A DNA stretch of 64,000 nt from Ophiodon elongatus (Eukaryota > Chordata > Actinopteri > Perciformes > Hexagrammidae): NCBI GenBank assembly GCA_016806645.1, contig JACSYO010000475.1:62001-126000 (forward strand). The letters run 5' to 3'. A program made the translations under genes and the position numbers. The notes below the pieces were generated by a model. It was not told where the DNA came from. It did not search any database and worked only from the letters and a program-made list of their open reading frames with translations. Positions 20,298 to 31,565 of this stretch are shown here, in pieces (position 1 is the first letter of the stretch; every line of letters begins with the position of its first letter).

Positions 20298-20984
20298 AAG
20301 CGGGTGATGTTATCGCTTGACTCAAGGGCTCAAGTTTGATCTTTTATCTCTCTCCGCTGCTCTCCGTCTCTCCCTCTCTCATATCCGTCATTCAGGAGTT
20401 GTACAAAAATTCGGAGCCGTCGTTCTGCTGTGTGACGACTTCAAGGAGAAAATGAAGGGGAGGGGGGAGGAGGAGGAGGAGGAGGAAACAGGAGCAGAGG
20501 GAGATATACAGGTTAAAGGGAAACGTAATCTCGATTCTAATACGATCTAGTAATCTATTACTGTAATCCTGATCCCAATGTTTGTGTTTCAGTGTCTTTA
20601 CAGCGTCATTACTCCTCAAGCTAGTCTAGCTAGTTTCCTGTTGAAAAAGAGAAACAGTGCTTACCGCCAATCCCCTTTTTGTCCATGCAAGCCATTTACC
20701 TCAGTCAATAAAACCACTGCAAGAAGTTAGAAAAAAAAAAATGGCCATCTACTGTATGAGGCTTTGGAGCAGATTTTTTCAAGGCAAAGATGTCGAGAAA
20801 AAATGGCGTCTAATCTGCGCCGGAGTCGGGCTATTCTGGAGATGAGAGGATTTCTTGCAGTGAGATAGGTCCCTGCGAAGACCAATACGTAATCCAAATT
20901 GTGATGGATTATGTATAGGCTTTGGAATAGGGAAGAATTTGATAACTTCTGTCACGATGTGATTATAATTTAGTTGAATGTCAC

Positions 20985-21310
20985 CCAGGAGATCGCTGTT
21001 CTTGTGTGAAACTGAGTCAACGTCTTATTTTTACCGTAGTTCGGTTGCATCACTTGCATGCTTAACTAACGGACATGTTGTTCAACCAGCATCCTTATTC
21101 TACACCAAACCACGATCTTCTCCGAAGCCTTGCCGAGCAGCTTTGTTGCCAAAAGTTGTTTCCTGAAAAGACTCTTTATGAGCGGAAACTGTACGTTTCA
21201 TGTGAACCACGGAAGTAAATTCTGAAAAGACGGTATTCATGTCGCGAGCAGAAAGTGACACGCCGTCCCTGACACGTCCGAAACAGACGCTGGAGAAAAC
21301 TTGATAATGT
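20985..21310 (+). repeat. Repeat family A copy
   Basis: Begins with cccaggagatcgctgttctt and gtgtgaaactgagtcaacg, continues with a caaaccacgatcttct block, and ends with gacacgccgtccctgacacg and cagacgctggag. These blocks occur in the same order in other copies in this window (for example 28610-28985, 45515-45850, 60800-60920). Confidence 0.6.
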
Positions 21311-21384
21311 TGCAAACAAATTGCACTTTTTTTTTTTTAGGTAAAACTCATATGTGGTCTTAATGTGGGTCTCAGGGGGTTTAA

Positions 21385-22209
21385 ATTGGGGAAAAAAATA
21401 AAATTGGAAAGGAGGATGGGAAGAAAGTAAAAAGGAGATCAGAGGAGGGGACGTGAAAAAGAAAGAGGAGGAATAAGAGAGAGACAAAAGAACAGGACAG
21501 AGAAGAAGGGCGAGGAAAGGGAAGGACATGGAAGGTAAGAAAGATGGGAATTAAAAAGGAAAAATGCAAAGAAATAAAAAAAAAAGGTGATAGGAGGGCG
21601 GAATAAGCAGAGGGGGAAAGAGGGAGAACAAGTACAAAAGAGAGGACAGATCAAGGAAGGAGAGTAGAGTTAAGAAAATAAAATGTTATGAAATAAAAAT
21701 GAAAGGGAGGGGGAATTAAGCCAAAGGAAAGATAAAGGAAAAAAAAGAGGTTGAAGAAAGGAAAATAAAACTAAAAAGATGGGAAATCAAAATAGGAAAA
21801 GAAAAAGAGGGAAAGGAAAATGAAGTAGAAGGTTGAAAAAAGGAAGAAATTGAAAGGAATTGAAAGGATATCAAAAGGAAGACGGAATCCAGGAACTCAA
21901 AGGCAAAAAACCGAGGAGATGACAAGTTGAAGTAGAGCCTGAAGAAAGGACAGGAGGGAGGAGAAAGAAGTGAAGGGGGACAAGGATGAAGAGGCAACGA
22001 AAAAAAAGCTGAGGACAAAAAGAAGCCAGGTGAAGAAAGACGTGAAGAAGTGATAAAGAGAAGTGAAAGGAGGTGAAGAGGAACGGAAAGGAGAGAAGGA
22101 GAGGAAAGGTGAGGAGATTTATAGCGTGAAGAAAAGGTAATGAAGGGAGAGTAGAAAAGGTAATGGAGGGAAAGAGAAAAGAGGAATGGAGGAGGAGATG
22201 ATCGGTGAG
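21385..22209. repeat. ~825 bp polypurine tract
   Basis: The plus strand is almost exclusively A and G, with few pyrimidines and no simple unit. It yields spurious Phe/Ser/Leu-rich frames on the minus strand. Sequences of this type can form triplex (H-DNA) structures. Confidence 0.85.
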
Positions 22210-22354
22210 CTGCTGCTGCACTGATCAATCACTGTTTATGGAACGATCAGAGACAGAGAGAGAGCGGGATGGATGGAGAGGGAAAGATATTTATTACACA
22301 GAGAAAAATAAACGATAATGGGGCAGGGAAAGAGAGATGGATGCTCGGAGTCAA

Positions 22355-22480
22355 ATCCCTATTTCTCTCCCTCTTTGCTTATTGTTTGTCTCTGCATCTT
22401 TCTTTCCTTTTTTTTTTCTCTTTCCGTTTTTGTTTTCCTCTCATTTATCGTTGTGTTCCTCTCTCTTTTCTCTTTGGCCA
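22355..22480. repeat. Polypyrimidine tract
   Basis: C/T-rich on the plus strand, starting about 150 bp after the end of the polypurine tract, so the strand asymmetry flips abruptly here. A-runs follow at 22530-22560 and 22790-22803. Confidence 0.75.
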
Positions 22481-22941
22481 TTCAAACAGGTCTGGTGTTG
22501 TGTTTAATGACGGCTGTTTCTTCCAAATGGAAAAAAAAAACAAAAAAAAAACAAAAAACACTAGTGAGCCAATCACAGCTGTATAGATGGGATCAGAAAT
22601 CTAGACATTTTCTTTCTTTTCCAGATTTCTTTTTTTAAAAAAAGGTGATGAGTGTGAATGAGATAACAACAGCTCCGCAGCTTGTCGTGTTCCGCTTTGC
22701 GGAAATATCAACACTTAAATCAACATATCTCCAATCAAAGAAACAAATGTTGGCGGTCCAGCTATTTTGGAGAGCAAAAATGACCCACAAAAAAAAAAAA
22801 AAACATGTTCTAAACATGGCACATTGCAAACTAACGCCAACAAAAAGTCTGTCATTTGCTTTTTCGGACATAAAACAGCAAACTTAACACAATACTCAGC
22901 CCAGCACTACACGCTGGCTATAGCGGGGCTCCGCATCCAGC

Positions 22942-22945
<4 letters not shown>

Positions 22946-22972
<27 letters not shown>
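22946..22972. repeat. (GA)n microsatellite
   Basis: 27 bp of uninterrupted GA on the plus strand in an otherwise unique region (22640-23660) with no recognised gene. Confidence 0.9.
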
Positions 22973-23858
22973 TACAGTTAATGTCTTTAGTGACGAGGTG
23001 CTTTTTGTCAACAACAGCCCACCGCTTGGAACACATCTGTCTGCTTCCCACTACTGGGTGGTGGAGAAAGAGCGGACTCTGACAGCCTCCAGCCGCTCGC
23101 CGCCGCAAGGATCCCTCAGTCCTGACAACCGTGCGACTATGATGCAAAAAGTCGTCTGCTTGCAGATTGTGGTTACGGTGGTTTAATAAAACCCGGACCT
23201 GAGCATCACTGTAGCACATTCTGCTTCGCGGGTTTGCAAAATGTGGATTGAATGTATTATTCTGTGTTTTTATTAGCCGTCAATGTCGTGTTTACGCACA
23301 CACTGTCGGAGAAGTAGAGGGAAAAAAAACAAAAAAACATGGACGTTAATAAACACTGCAGGTCGCAGGTTACGCCTGTGAGACGTAGCGGAGACACGGC
23401 CATGCAGACAGCTGAACAGATTAAAATGTCTTTAGAGACGTGCAGAAAAAAAACTACCTCTAACATACCCGGTCTAGATATGCCCGGGGTGAACGGGAAT
23501 AATTAAAACGTATTTTTACCATTATGCGATATAGAATAATTTGCTGGAATATAGTGATTTGTGGTCTCAAAAGAAAGTGGGACAGGGCGGTAAAGTGGGG
23601 GGGCCCAATTGCTGCTCGGCCCCTCTACTTCCGGTAACCATGACGTAAAGCAGCTAACATGGACATGATGTCCTTCTTCACCTTCCTTACTACCTACCTT
23701 CTGGTTTTCTGCCTCCCTTTCTTTCTCCTCCTCCCTTTGTTCCTTCCCCCTGCTATTCCTTCCTCACCTTCCCCCCCTTCCTTCCTTTGTTCAGTTTCCA
23801 TATTTCCTTCCTTTCTTTCATCTTTCACCACTTTGCTTCAGGTGGAAAAAAGCACCAC

Positions 23859-24073
23859 TCCTCTCCTCTCCTCTCCTCTCCTCTCCTCTCCACTCCTCTC
23901 CTCTCCTTTCCTCTCCTCTCCTCTCCTTTCCTCTCCTTTCCTCTCCTCTCCTCTCCTCTCCTCTCCTCTCCTCTCTTCTCTTCTCTTCTCTTCTCTTCTC
24001 TTCTCTTCTCTTCTCTTCTCCTCTCCTCTCCTCTCCTCTCCTCTCCTCTCCTCTCCTCTCCTCTCCTCTCCTT
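23859..24073. repeat. (CTCTC)n pentanucleotide array
   Basis: About 43 units of a 5 bp repeat. Most are CTCTC/TCTCC; sparse variants (CTTTC, CACTC) occur in the left third, and a homogeneous block of about nine TTCTC units lies at 23976-24020. It is preceded from about 23690 by a looser pyrimidine-rich stretch. Confidence 0.95.
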
Positions 24074-24079
24074 GCTGTG

Positions 24080-25530
24080 TCTCCACAGATTTTGAAGGTC
24101 ATTACTTTCACAACATTTAATCACCGTAGGAGGCTGAGTTTCTGCTCGGCCTCCTGCCGCTAAGGGTCAGCCCAAAAACATTTCAACATCATTCCCAGTT
24201 TTCAACTGATGAAATAACTGCTGTTCCCTTCCCACTCGTCCTTCCTCTACAGCTAGCCGAGGTTTATTAAAAACAGTCCTTTTGCTTTTTAATCACATTC
24301 ATCTAAAAGCTTGTACAAACTGCCTTACATGAAAAGAAAAAAAAAGAAAGAAAGGAAACAAAAAGGAAAATAATCTCACGGGGACCCAAAAGAATTAAAA
24401 AAGATTAGAACATAAAAAACATTAAATTAATATGAGATAGTGAATAAGAAAGCATGAAAGACAAATGACTTCCCATAAAAAGGCTTGTTTTTATAGGACG
24501 TCTTGAGAAAATATCTCTAACCACGATGCTCATAACCAAAACCGTTATACTGAAACTGTTGTGATTATATAATCCTCTCCATGTTTTCTATCCAACCCAA
24601 TTTTTCTGTGGCCCAATTTCCTCAAAACGGGACAAACACACTGATTATTTTTATATATATTTCATAATTCAGCTGAAAGCTCCAAAACTCTTGCTTGCTG
24701 TGTGCCGGTGGTATCGCGATTTGTTTGTGATGGCGGAAAATGTTTCAGCGATCTAAAACAATCATCGCATCAACAGCACAGGTTGCTGTTGTCATGGCTG
24801 ATTTTCATTACAGGAGCAGAGAGCGCCAAGTTTATGCATCTCGTCAAGACATCGTATGAAGACACTGTGGGAGTTGAAATGATTAAAAGGCTTTTCAGGT
24901 TGAGTTTGCAATTTTCTGATTCACCACGAGTGATGAATTGGTTCATTTTACTGTCGCTCCTGCATTGACACACTAAGATACGGGCACTAAGGAGCGAAAC
25001 ATTGTACATCTGCAAGGTGCAAAATGTCGGGGGAATTGATTTAGCGAACTCTGTGTAACTTCTCTATAGATGAACCTACTTTGGTGGTTGTGTTTCCGGA
25101 GCACATGTCCCCCTAGCTCATCTGTTGAACTTTGCCCTGCGTGGGGGGAGGGGGGGCATTCTTCTTTTTGGGTGTTCAGCTCCTGTTCGTTTATGTTTCT
25201 CCTATTTGGGGACGGGGTGCATTCCTCTTCTTTTGTGGACACATTATCTATTTGTAGCTGGACAGGTGCATTCCCCTTTTTCTGTTTAAAGCTCAACTCA
25301 ACAAAGAGAAGAGCAGATCTTCTCCCCCCCCCCCCCCCTCTGTCTTTCTCACGCAACGTGCTTCTTTGCTTCCCGGTATGAAATGTTAGCCAAATAATCA
25401 TTGCAGTAATGAATATTATGTGAACTTAGATCACAATACAACGAGTGGCATTCATCTAGATGGATTCATCAATTCATTTATGCCTGATTTTCGTCTTAAA
25501 AAGTTGTTAAAATAAGACAGAAATGTTATT
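24080..25530. other. Unassigned intronic sequence
   Basis: No gene or repeat that I can support, apart from a C-run at 25326-25338 and a G-run at 25143-25156. Confidence 0.45.
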
Positions 25531-25534
25531 ATAA

Positions 25535-25930
25535 TTAATAATCCCTCTGGCAAGAGGCTGCGGTCCATCAGGACCAAGACCTCACGCCACAAGAACACTT
25601 TCTTTCCAGCTGCAGTCGGGTCCATCAACAAAGCCCGGGACCCCCACTGACTCTGACATCCCCAGGACAATTTCCTTCAACACCGTTGCGCATCTTTTCT
25701 TTTCTTTATTAAAATACACTTGCCACTTTTATTTTATAATATACACTTGTTTTAAAGTGCTGTTATCTGTTTGTTGTTTACCATATTTATCTTTAAATTA
25801 TGTCTCGATTGTTTATTGTTTATTGTTGTATTCTATATTTATTGTTAAGCATCTTTCACCTAGTCAAATTCCTTGTATGTGAAACGTGCTTGACAAATAA
25901 ACGATTCTGATTCTGATTCTGATTCTGATG
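25535..25930 (+). mobile_element. 3' end of an L2-like LINE (5'-truncated)
   Basis: 25561-25650 reads RSIRTKTSRHKNTFFPAAVG..INKARDPH and then TGA, the typical C-terminal residues of a CR1/L2-group reverse-transcriptase polyprotein. About 250 bp of 3' UTR follow, ending in aaacgattctg and a short (ATTCTG)n tail at about 25902-25929, as in fish L2-type elements. Only the last ~400 bp are present, consistent with 5' truncation during retrotransposition. It is antisense to xkr7. Confidence 0.75.
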
Positions 25931-26397
25931 AACACTTCATAGCCTTAAAAAGCTGTGGCTCAGCTGTAAGTGATTGTAAATGCACCTTTCTAGCCCAACA
26001 GAAAAACTGAATAGCTATTTCATTTCACTTTATTCAGTAACCTGATATAAAAAAAATTAAAAAAAACACACACTTGTACACATGTCTATATCTTTTTAAA
26101 GATTTGGGTATTTATATAATTGCCTTCAATTTTCTTCATGTTTACTTGGAGCAACATCTAGTGGCCATTAAGGGAACTGCAGCTTAAGACACTTAGCACT
26201 GGTGTCTACAGTATATTCATCGATGGTGATAAAAGCATAGTTTGTTGTTGTCAATAAGATTATTGTTGAAATAAATACATATATTTGTTTAAAATGATAC
26301 GACTGCAGGTTGAAGCTCTTTGAACCGCTTCTGTGTGTCACTTTCAGACAGAAGAAGAAATAAAAATGGTGAGTTGTTCACTGATCACAATCCGTCA

Positions 26398-26569
26398 TCT
26401 GTGTGTGTGTGTGTGTGTTTGTGTGCGTGTGTGTTGGGAGAGAGAGCGACAACCAGGCAGCGCGCATGATCAAACGTCTTTCTGTTTGTTTCTGTGGCAC
26501 CTTATATCCCTGCGTAACCATGGTAGCGGTGTGTTGGGAAAAGCTATATTGGACAGCAAATCCTAGACA

Positions 26570-26626
<57 letters not shown>
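26398..26626. repeat. (GT)n and (CA)n pair
   Basis: Interrupted (GT)n at 26398-26434 and uninterrupted (CA)n at 26571-26626. The two tracts are inverse complements about 135 bp apart. Confidence 0.9.
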
Positions 26627-26628
<2 letters not shown>

Positions 26629-26826
26629 GTATCTTTCTAAGGGATACACATGCAAAAATGTAAAGACAGACGCACAAATATACAGTACACTAAATCTGCA
26701 GCTGCTATTAAGTCAGCACCCATCACCTGCTGTCTGACACACACACGCTATAAATATCCATGTGCCACTCAAAGTGTTCAGTTGTCTATCCCCAAGCTGC
26801 TGTCCCACATATGCACTCAACTGAGC

Positions 26827-26943
<117 letters not shown>

Positions 26944-27112
26944 AAGTTGTGTGTTCGAACGACGGAGCGAGGGGGAGAAATCCAAGGAGAAGAACAAAGA
27001 CAGAGTGTCTGTGTGCGTCAGAGGAAGTGTGTGTATGTTTTGTGGTTGCGATGCATATTTTCTTTTATTATGCGTGTCGGAATAAACATTTCATTCCTCT
27101 GCAAGTGATGCA

Positions 27113-27310
27113 GGCACCCCCCCCAGCCAATCAGTAATGAGTAAATAAATGCTTTGCCCCCCTCAGGCCAATCAGAGCAGCTTTAAAACAGCCAGAAGGA
27201 AGTCAGAACGAGGGGGTTCTGAAATTTCAGATAAGCTGCTCGACATAATGGCAATTAAACTGTTGATTGTGTCGCCCCCCTCAGGCCAATCAGTGCAAGC
27301 TTTGAAAATG
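27113..27310 (+). promoter_or_regulatory. Cluster of three CCAAT boxes in C-rich context
   Basis: CCAATCAG occurs at 27127-27134, 27168-27175 and 27286-27293. The second and third share the longer context cccccctcaggccaatcag followed by a gctttaaaa-like or gctttgaaaa sequence. GGCCAATCAG matches the NF-Y consensus. Either a short promoter-like element or an old local duplication. Confidence 0.4.
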
Positions 27311-28600
27311 CTCGAATAAAACTGAACTAAAATGAATGTTCACTATTCACATTTTTCTTTCTTTGGTCGAGATAATTTGCATCAACCTCATCTTTCTTTC
27401 CCCCAAGCCTGTTGTGAAAAACTGATGTGTGCCCTACAGTACACTTTTTTTTAATGTCAACAAACCCCACGAAAAGACCCAAACCAACGCGTTAGTGTGT
27501 CTCTCAGTATCTCTGACGTCCTACCCTGCCTGTGGCTCGCAGCACACATACTGTTCAAGCACAGAGTTCTTCCTGAAGACAATAATCTTTAAAAACAAGT
27601 TGCAAATATATACCGTAGTTTCATTTAAAAAAAAAAAAAAAAGGCTCAGTATAATTTGGTATGACTTTTGTGAGGGACTTTTTTTTACATTTACATACCA
27701 CTCATGAGCAACATCAAATACATTTAGAAGGACATTTAATTTATGGTTATGTCACTGCAGTAAACCTTGGGAACAAAATAAAAAAAAAACAGTCTTTCTG
27801 GGAAACAATACATAAATTTGATAGCCTCTGATTATCCTCTAAGGGTATTCTTTGTCCCCACAGCCCATGAACGCACTGCAGCACAACAACAGGTGTCAGT
27901 CACAATCACACAACCAGCCTGAAGCAGACTTTTTAAATGTAGTAAAAGAGATTAAACTTAGAAACGCTGGTATGAGTCTTGAATGAGGTCATAAAAGAGT
28001 GAAGAAGAGGAATTCATCGTTCTGAAGCCAAAAGCTCAGCAGCACCGGAGGGAGGCTGTTTGAAAGCAGATGGGTGATGTGTTAAATATCTAAGTATACA
28101 CTCAGGAAGACTGTATTCAGGCAGTAGTCATATTTCCTGCCTCAAACAGTCTTCTTGGCATATTTTTCATTTTGCCCACCAATAGAACTCGATTATCTCC
28201 TTTGTGGAAATACGTCACTGGTGAAACATTGGAGATGCTTGAAAATCGCCACAACAGCATACAGCAAATACATAGAGTCGCACGTACACACAGAAAGCCC
28301 AACTCACACCCACAGTTCAGCGTATAATTCTTTAAGCATCACAAAATGTCATCCCCCTCCCCCCATCAAACAGTCGCCATGGATACTGACCCACATTTCA
28401 GCCAACATGGAGATCTGTTTCTCATTTACATTCACCTCAAATAAATCCCCATCGCCCAAACCTGAACCGTTTTCTTTTTTGGAAGAAAAAAATGAAAACG
28501 CTAGGAAATGTCATAAAATATCTTTCTTCCTCAATTGTTCAACATTGGAAAGTATTTTCATTCTAATCTACGTATATATATCCCTCCCTACACAGTGAAG
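27310..28600. other. Unassigned intronic sequence
   Basis: Ordinary AT-rich DNA. The 147-codon open frame at 28155-28598 has no recognisable similarity and no codon-bias signal that I can see. Confidence 0.45.
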
Positions 28601-28609
28601 CCCACACAG

Positions 28610-28985
28610 GGCGGGCAAGGGGGAGGTGGATGGGTCCAACAAACAGAGATCTTCCAGCCAGGAGACCGCTGTTCTTATGTGAAACGAGAAGACAATGTCA
28701 CGTAAATTAAATTTTTTTTTTTACGGCACTTAAATTGTTATTTTAACTCAAATAACGTTTTTTTTTTCCTAAACCGGACTACGTGGTTTTGCTGCCTTTA
28801 GACTAAGTATTTCCCTATCTTTTCCTCAACCTAACTGAGATTCCTATGAAGACGGTAGTTTATTTTGAAAAGATGTAACGAAATTAAACTGACAAGTGTT
28901 GTTGGCTTTCATCAGAAAATGCACGGAAAACGAGGAGTACCTTTACATAGGATATCATACAAACCATTCTATGAGGAAACGTTGG
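28610..28985 (+). repeat. Repeat family A copy
   Basis: Contains ggtggatgggtccaacaaac, ccaggagaccgctgttctta followed by tgtgaaacg, and the 3' block aggatatcatacaaaccatt ctatgagg also present near 45815. Heavily diverged in the middle (runs of T). Confidence 0.55.
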
Positions 28986-30180
28986 TCCAGAGTGCAGTGG
29001 TGCCATCGTCACAGTGAAAGGGTCGTTAGTGAGTAAGAGACGGAGAGAGACATGGAGAGTACCAAGAGAAGGAAATACTCAAGCAGGGGCAAAATATTTA
29101 TGAATGACTGAAAATAGCTGTTGTTTAGTCAAGAGATCCCCACAAGTTCACACCAGAGGGACACAACTATGTTGTACTCTCGCCTGAGGATAAAGTAACA
29201 AGATGAATAAAAATGCTGTTGCAGTTAGGGCTGTGCTCAAACAAAAAAAATATTACACAAATCAATCGTTTGATTTAATCTAAAGATCTGTAAAACAAAG
29301 TTTCTCCACAAAGGACCACATTACATTTCTTCGAAATAAGTCATTCAGCGTGAAAAAATGACGAATCGCCGGAAAGAAATTGACCAAGACCCGATAAGTC
29401 GACTAATAATAAAGAGTTGTAGTTGTAGTGTACTTATTATTTAGTTATTTTCATTCTTTAAAAGTCACCAAAATGCAGGAAACAAAGTCTATAATCATCA
29501 CCCGAGACTAACCTTATGGTTTAGAAATACTCCATATTTTTGGAAGTCTCAAGTTTGACATGTATGATTTTACATGCGTTTGTTATTTTTGTCTTTTAGT
29601 CTCATGACATTGCTTGAATTTGAAATGAGTAAGTACTGTTGTACTATTGCCTTTTAAGATTTCACAATGAAATGTTATGTCACAGCAAAACAGCAATTGG
29701 GACCATGTGAAAAGTTCTCTCATTTTAAAATGGTATTCAGTTTGGATTCAGTGTGTTTTGAAGTTCCATAAATAAAGCAAATATTAAAAAAAAAAATCAA
29801 CCTGACGTTTCTCACACCCTTTGCATGTGACTGAATGAGGTGTTACAAGAAGCTGTTTCTTTCGTTTTTTTTTTGTTGTTTTTCAGCAGGTGTTGCTTTT
29901 CTTCAAACTGCGGTGATTTCATTTTGGAAACAAAACTCGTGAAATGTTCGGCCAGGATTAGTGGAGGCGTTCTGGTGGCTTCGGAGTGATTTGGTTGTTA
30001 AAAAAAGAAGCAGCAGCTACACCAACTGACAAAGGGAGATTGACTCTCATAATTCAAAGTGTAGACACACTGAGATGAGAAACTGCAGATTTGTGAAACG
30101 TCTTATAAGCCAACATAGTTTTTTTTTTTTTATCTTAACGTCAACCACTTCTTTACAAAAACATATCTCAGAAGATAAAT
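28985..30180. other. Unassigned intronic sequence
   Basis: No gene or recognised repeat seen; short homopolymer runs only. Confidence 0.45.

Positions 30181-30183
<3 letters not shown>

Positions 30184-30243
<60 letters not shown>
30184..30243. repeat. Compound (CT)n(CA)n microsatellite
   Basis: (CT)n at 30184-30232 passing directly into a short (CA)n to 30243. Confidence 0.95.
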
Positions 30244-30939
30244 GCGCTCTCTATAATCAGCTCTGTCAGCTCCAGTACTAAACACAGTCCAGTGATATGA
30301 GAATCCATTAAAACATTAACAGCCTGCTGATTATCTCTGCTCATCTCCTCTCTGTTGTTCTGCTTCAGTCTGAACGTTTGTTCATGTTTGTGTCGCCGTG
30401 TGAAAATAAGGTGTCAATTGTGTGTTTTTTCCAGCAAACTGACTTAAGGTTCTGCATAATCTGCCTCAGCAGCGACGGGTACAGTTCAATCAATTTATCA
30501 GGTTTCTGCCTCTCACCTCTTAAGGCTTCTATTAAATATGTGTATCTCAAATGTAGTGTCTTCAACATAGCAATCACTCTTCATCCATTATTGCTCTCAT
30601 CATATCTATTTAGGTTTGGTGAAAACGCAAACCTAAGTTCCAGATTTAGACTCTTTGGCTCAGTTGCACCAACAAGTATAAGTTCCAGCAGCAGACACTG
30701 ATTTTTTTTATCTTGTTAGTCCAAAAAGAGAAAAGGAATAGCAACGCTGTACGACCAGCCAGGTACTGTATCACCAAATGGCATATGAATAACTTGACAA
30801 TTTGTAAAGTCATTTAGCATGTTATCAATATTCATGTTTATGCTTTTAGCATGTCATTTCAGGCCGCTGGAATATTAGATGTTCAGTGTACTGAGTCAGG
30901 TGACGTGACCCGTGTGAAACCAATAATCAACCGTTGACA

Positions 30940-31130
30940 TATTGATCAACCCAAACCACGTTCAACCCAAACCACGATGGTTTGGTAAAACTAACCAAAT
31001 AGTTTTGTTTCCTAAACATAACCAAGAAGTGTTGTTTGAGTTATCAACATAAACCACGAGGTTAAAACTGCGACGTGGCGTGTTGGAACTGAGACGGGAC
31101 GTTAAATGACACTTAAAAGCTTAAAATGCA
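30940..31130 (+). repeat. Repeat family A fragment
   Basis: Contains aacccaaaccacgatgg, taaccaaatagttttgttt, cctaaacataaccaagaagt and a gttaaaactgcgacgtgg block, the central part of family A. Confidence 0.55.
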
Positions 31131-31394
31131 AAGTCATGACATGCGATATGTCTTAAAAAGGACGTGCTGTTCACACATCTTCCCATGAGATCAAATTTTA
31201 ACGACAGGTACACTACGATTAAGGTTGTGTTGCTAGGCAACCTTATACATTCTTATAACACATTTTTCTGCATGTACCTGTACCACAACAGAAACAGACA
31301 TCCTAAATATGCTAAATCTGGATGACATGGTGAATGGATTGTCTATTGTGCAAAGAAATGGAATAAGGGGACCTTAAAAGTGAGATGGACTTGA

Positions 31395-31565
31395 TTAGTG
31401 GTGGAAATAAACTAGGTAGAATTACTCAAGTATTGTACTTAAGTCCAGTTTTGTTTGTTTGTTTGTCCATTTTCTTTTTAATGCAAATTCCATTTGAGAG
31501 TTTAATGTACTTTTTACTCCACAAAATGTATCTGACAGTTTTAGTTACTAGTTCCTCCAAGTGAT
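31395..31565 (+). repeat. Teleost 'aagtac' interspersed repeat, copy 2
   Basis: Contains attactcaagtattgtactt, taatgtactttttactcca and tctgacagttttagttacta, in the same order as the teleost repeat at 15170-15350. Confidence 0.6.

Noticed and set aside
21716..22228. 170-codon Ser/Phe/Leu-rich minus-strand frame resembling a membrane protein
   Set aside because: It is the complement of the polypurine tract; no family motif and no helix periodicity.
22767..23186. 139-codon plus-strand frame followed by an AATAAA
   Set aside because: Crosses a (GA)n tract, has no recognisable domain or splice signals, and AATAAA is common in AT-rich DNA.
23659..24124. Long open frames of 153, 102, 99, 97 and 82 codons on both strands
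   Set aside because: They arise from the pentanucleotide array, which has no stop codon in most frames; composition is pure repeat.
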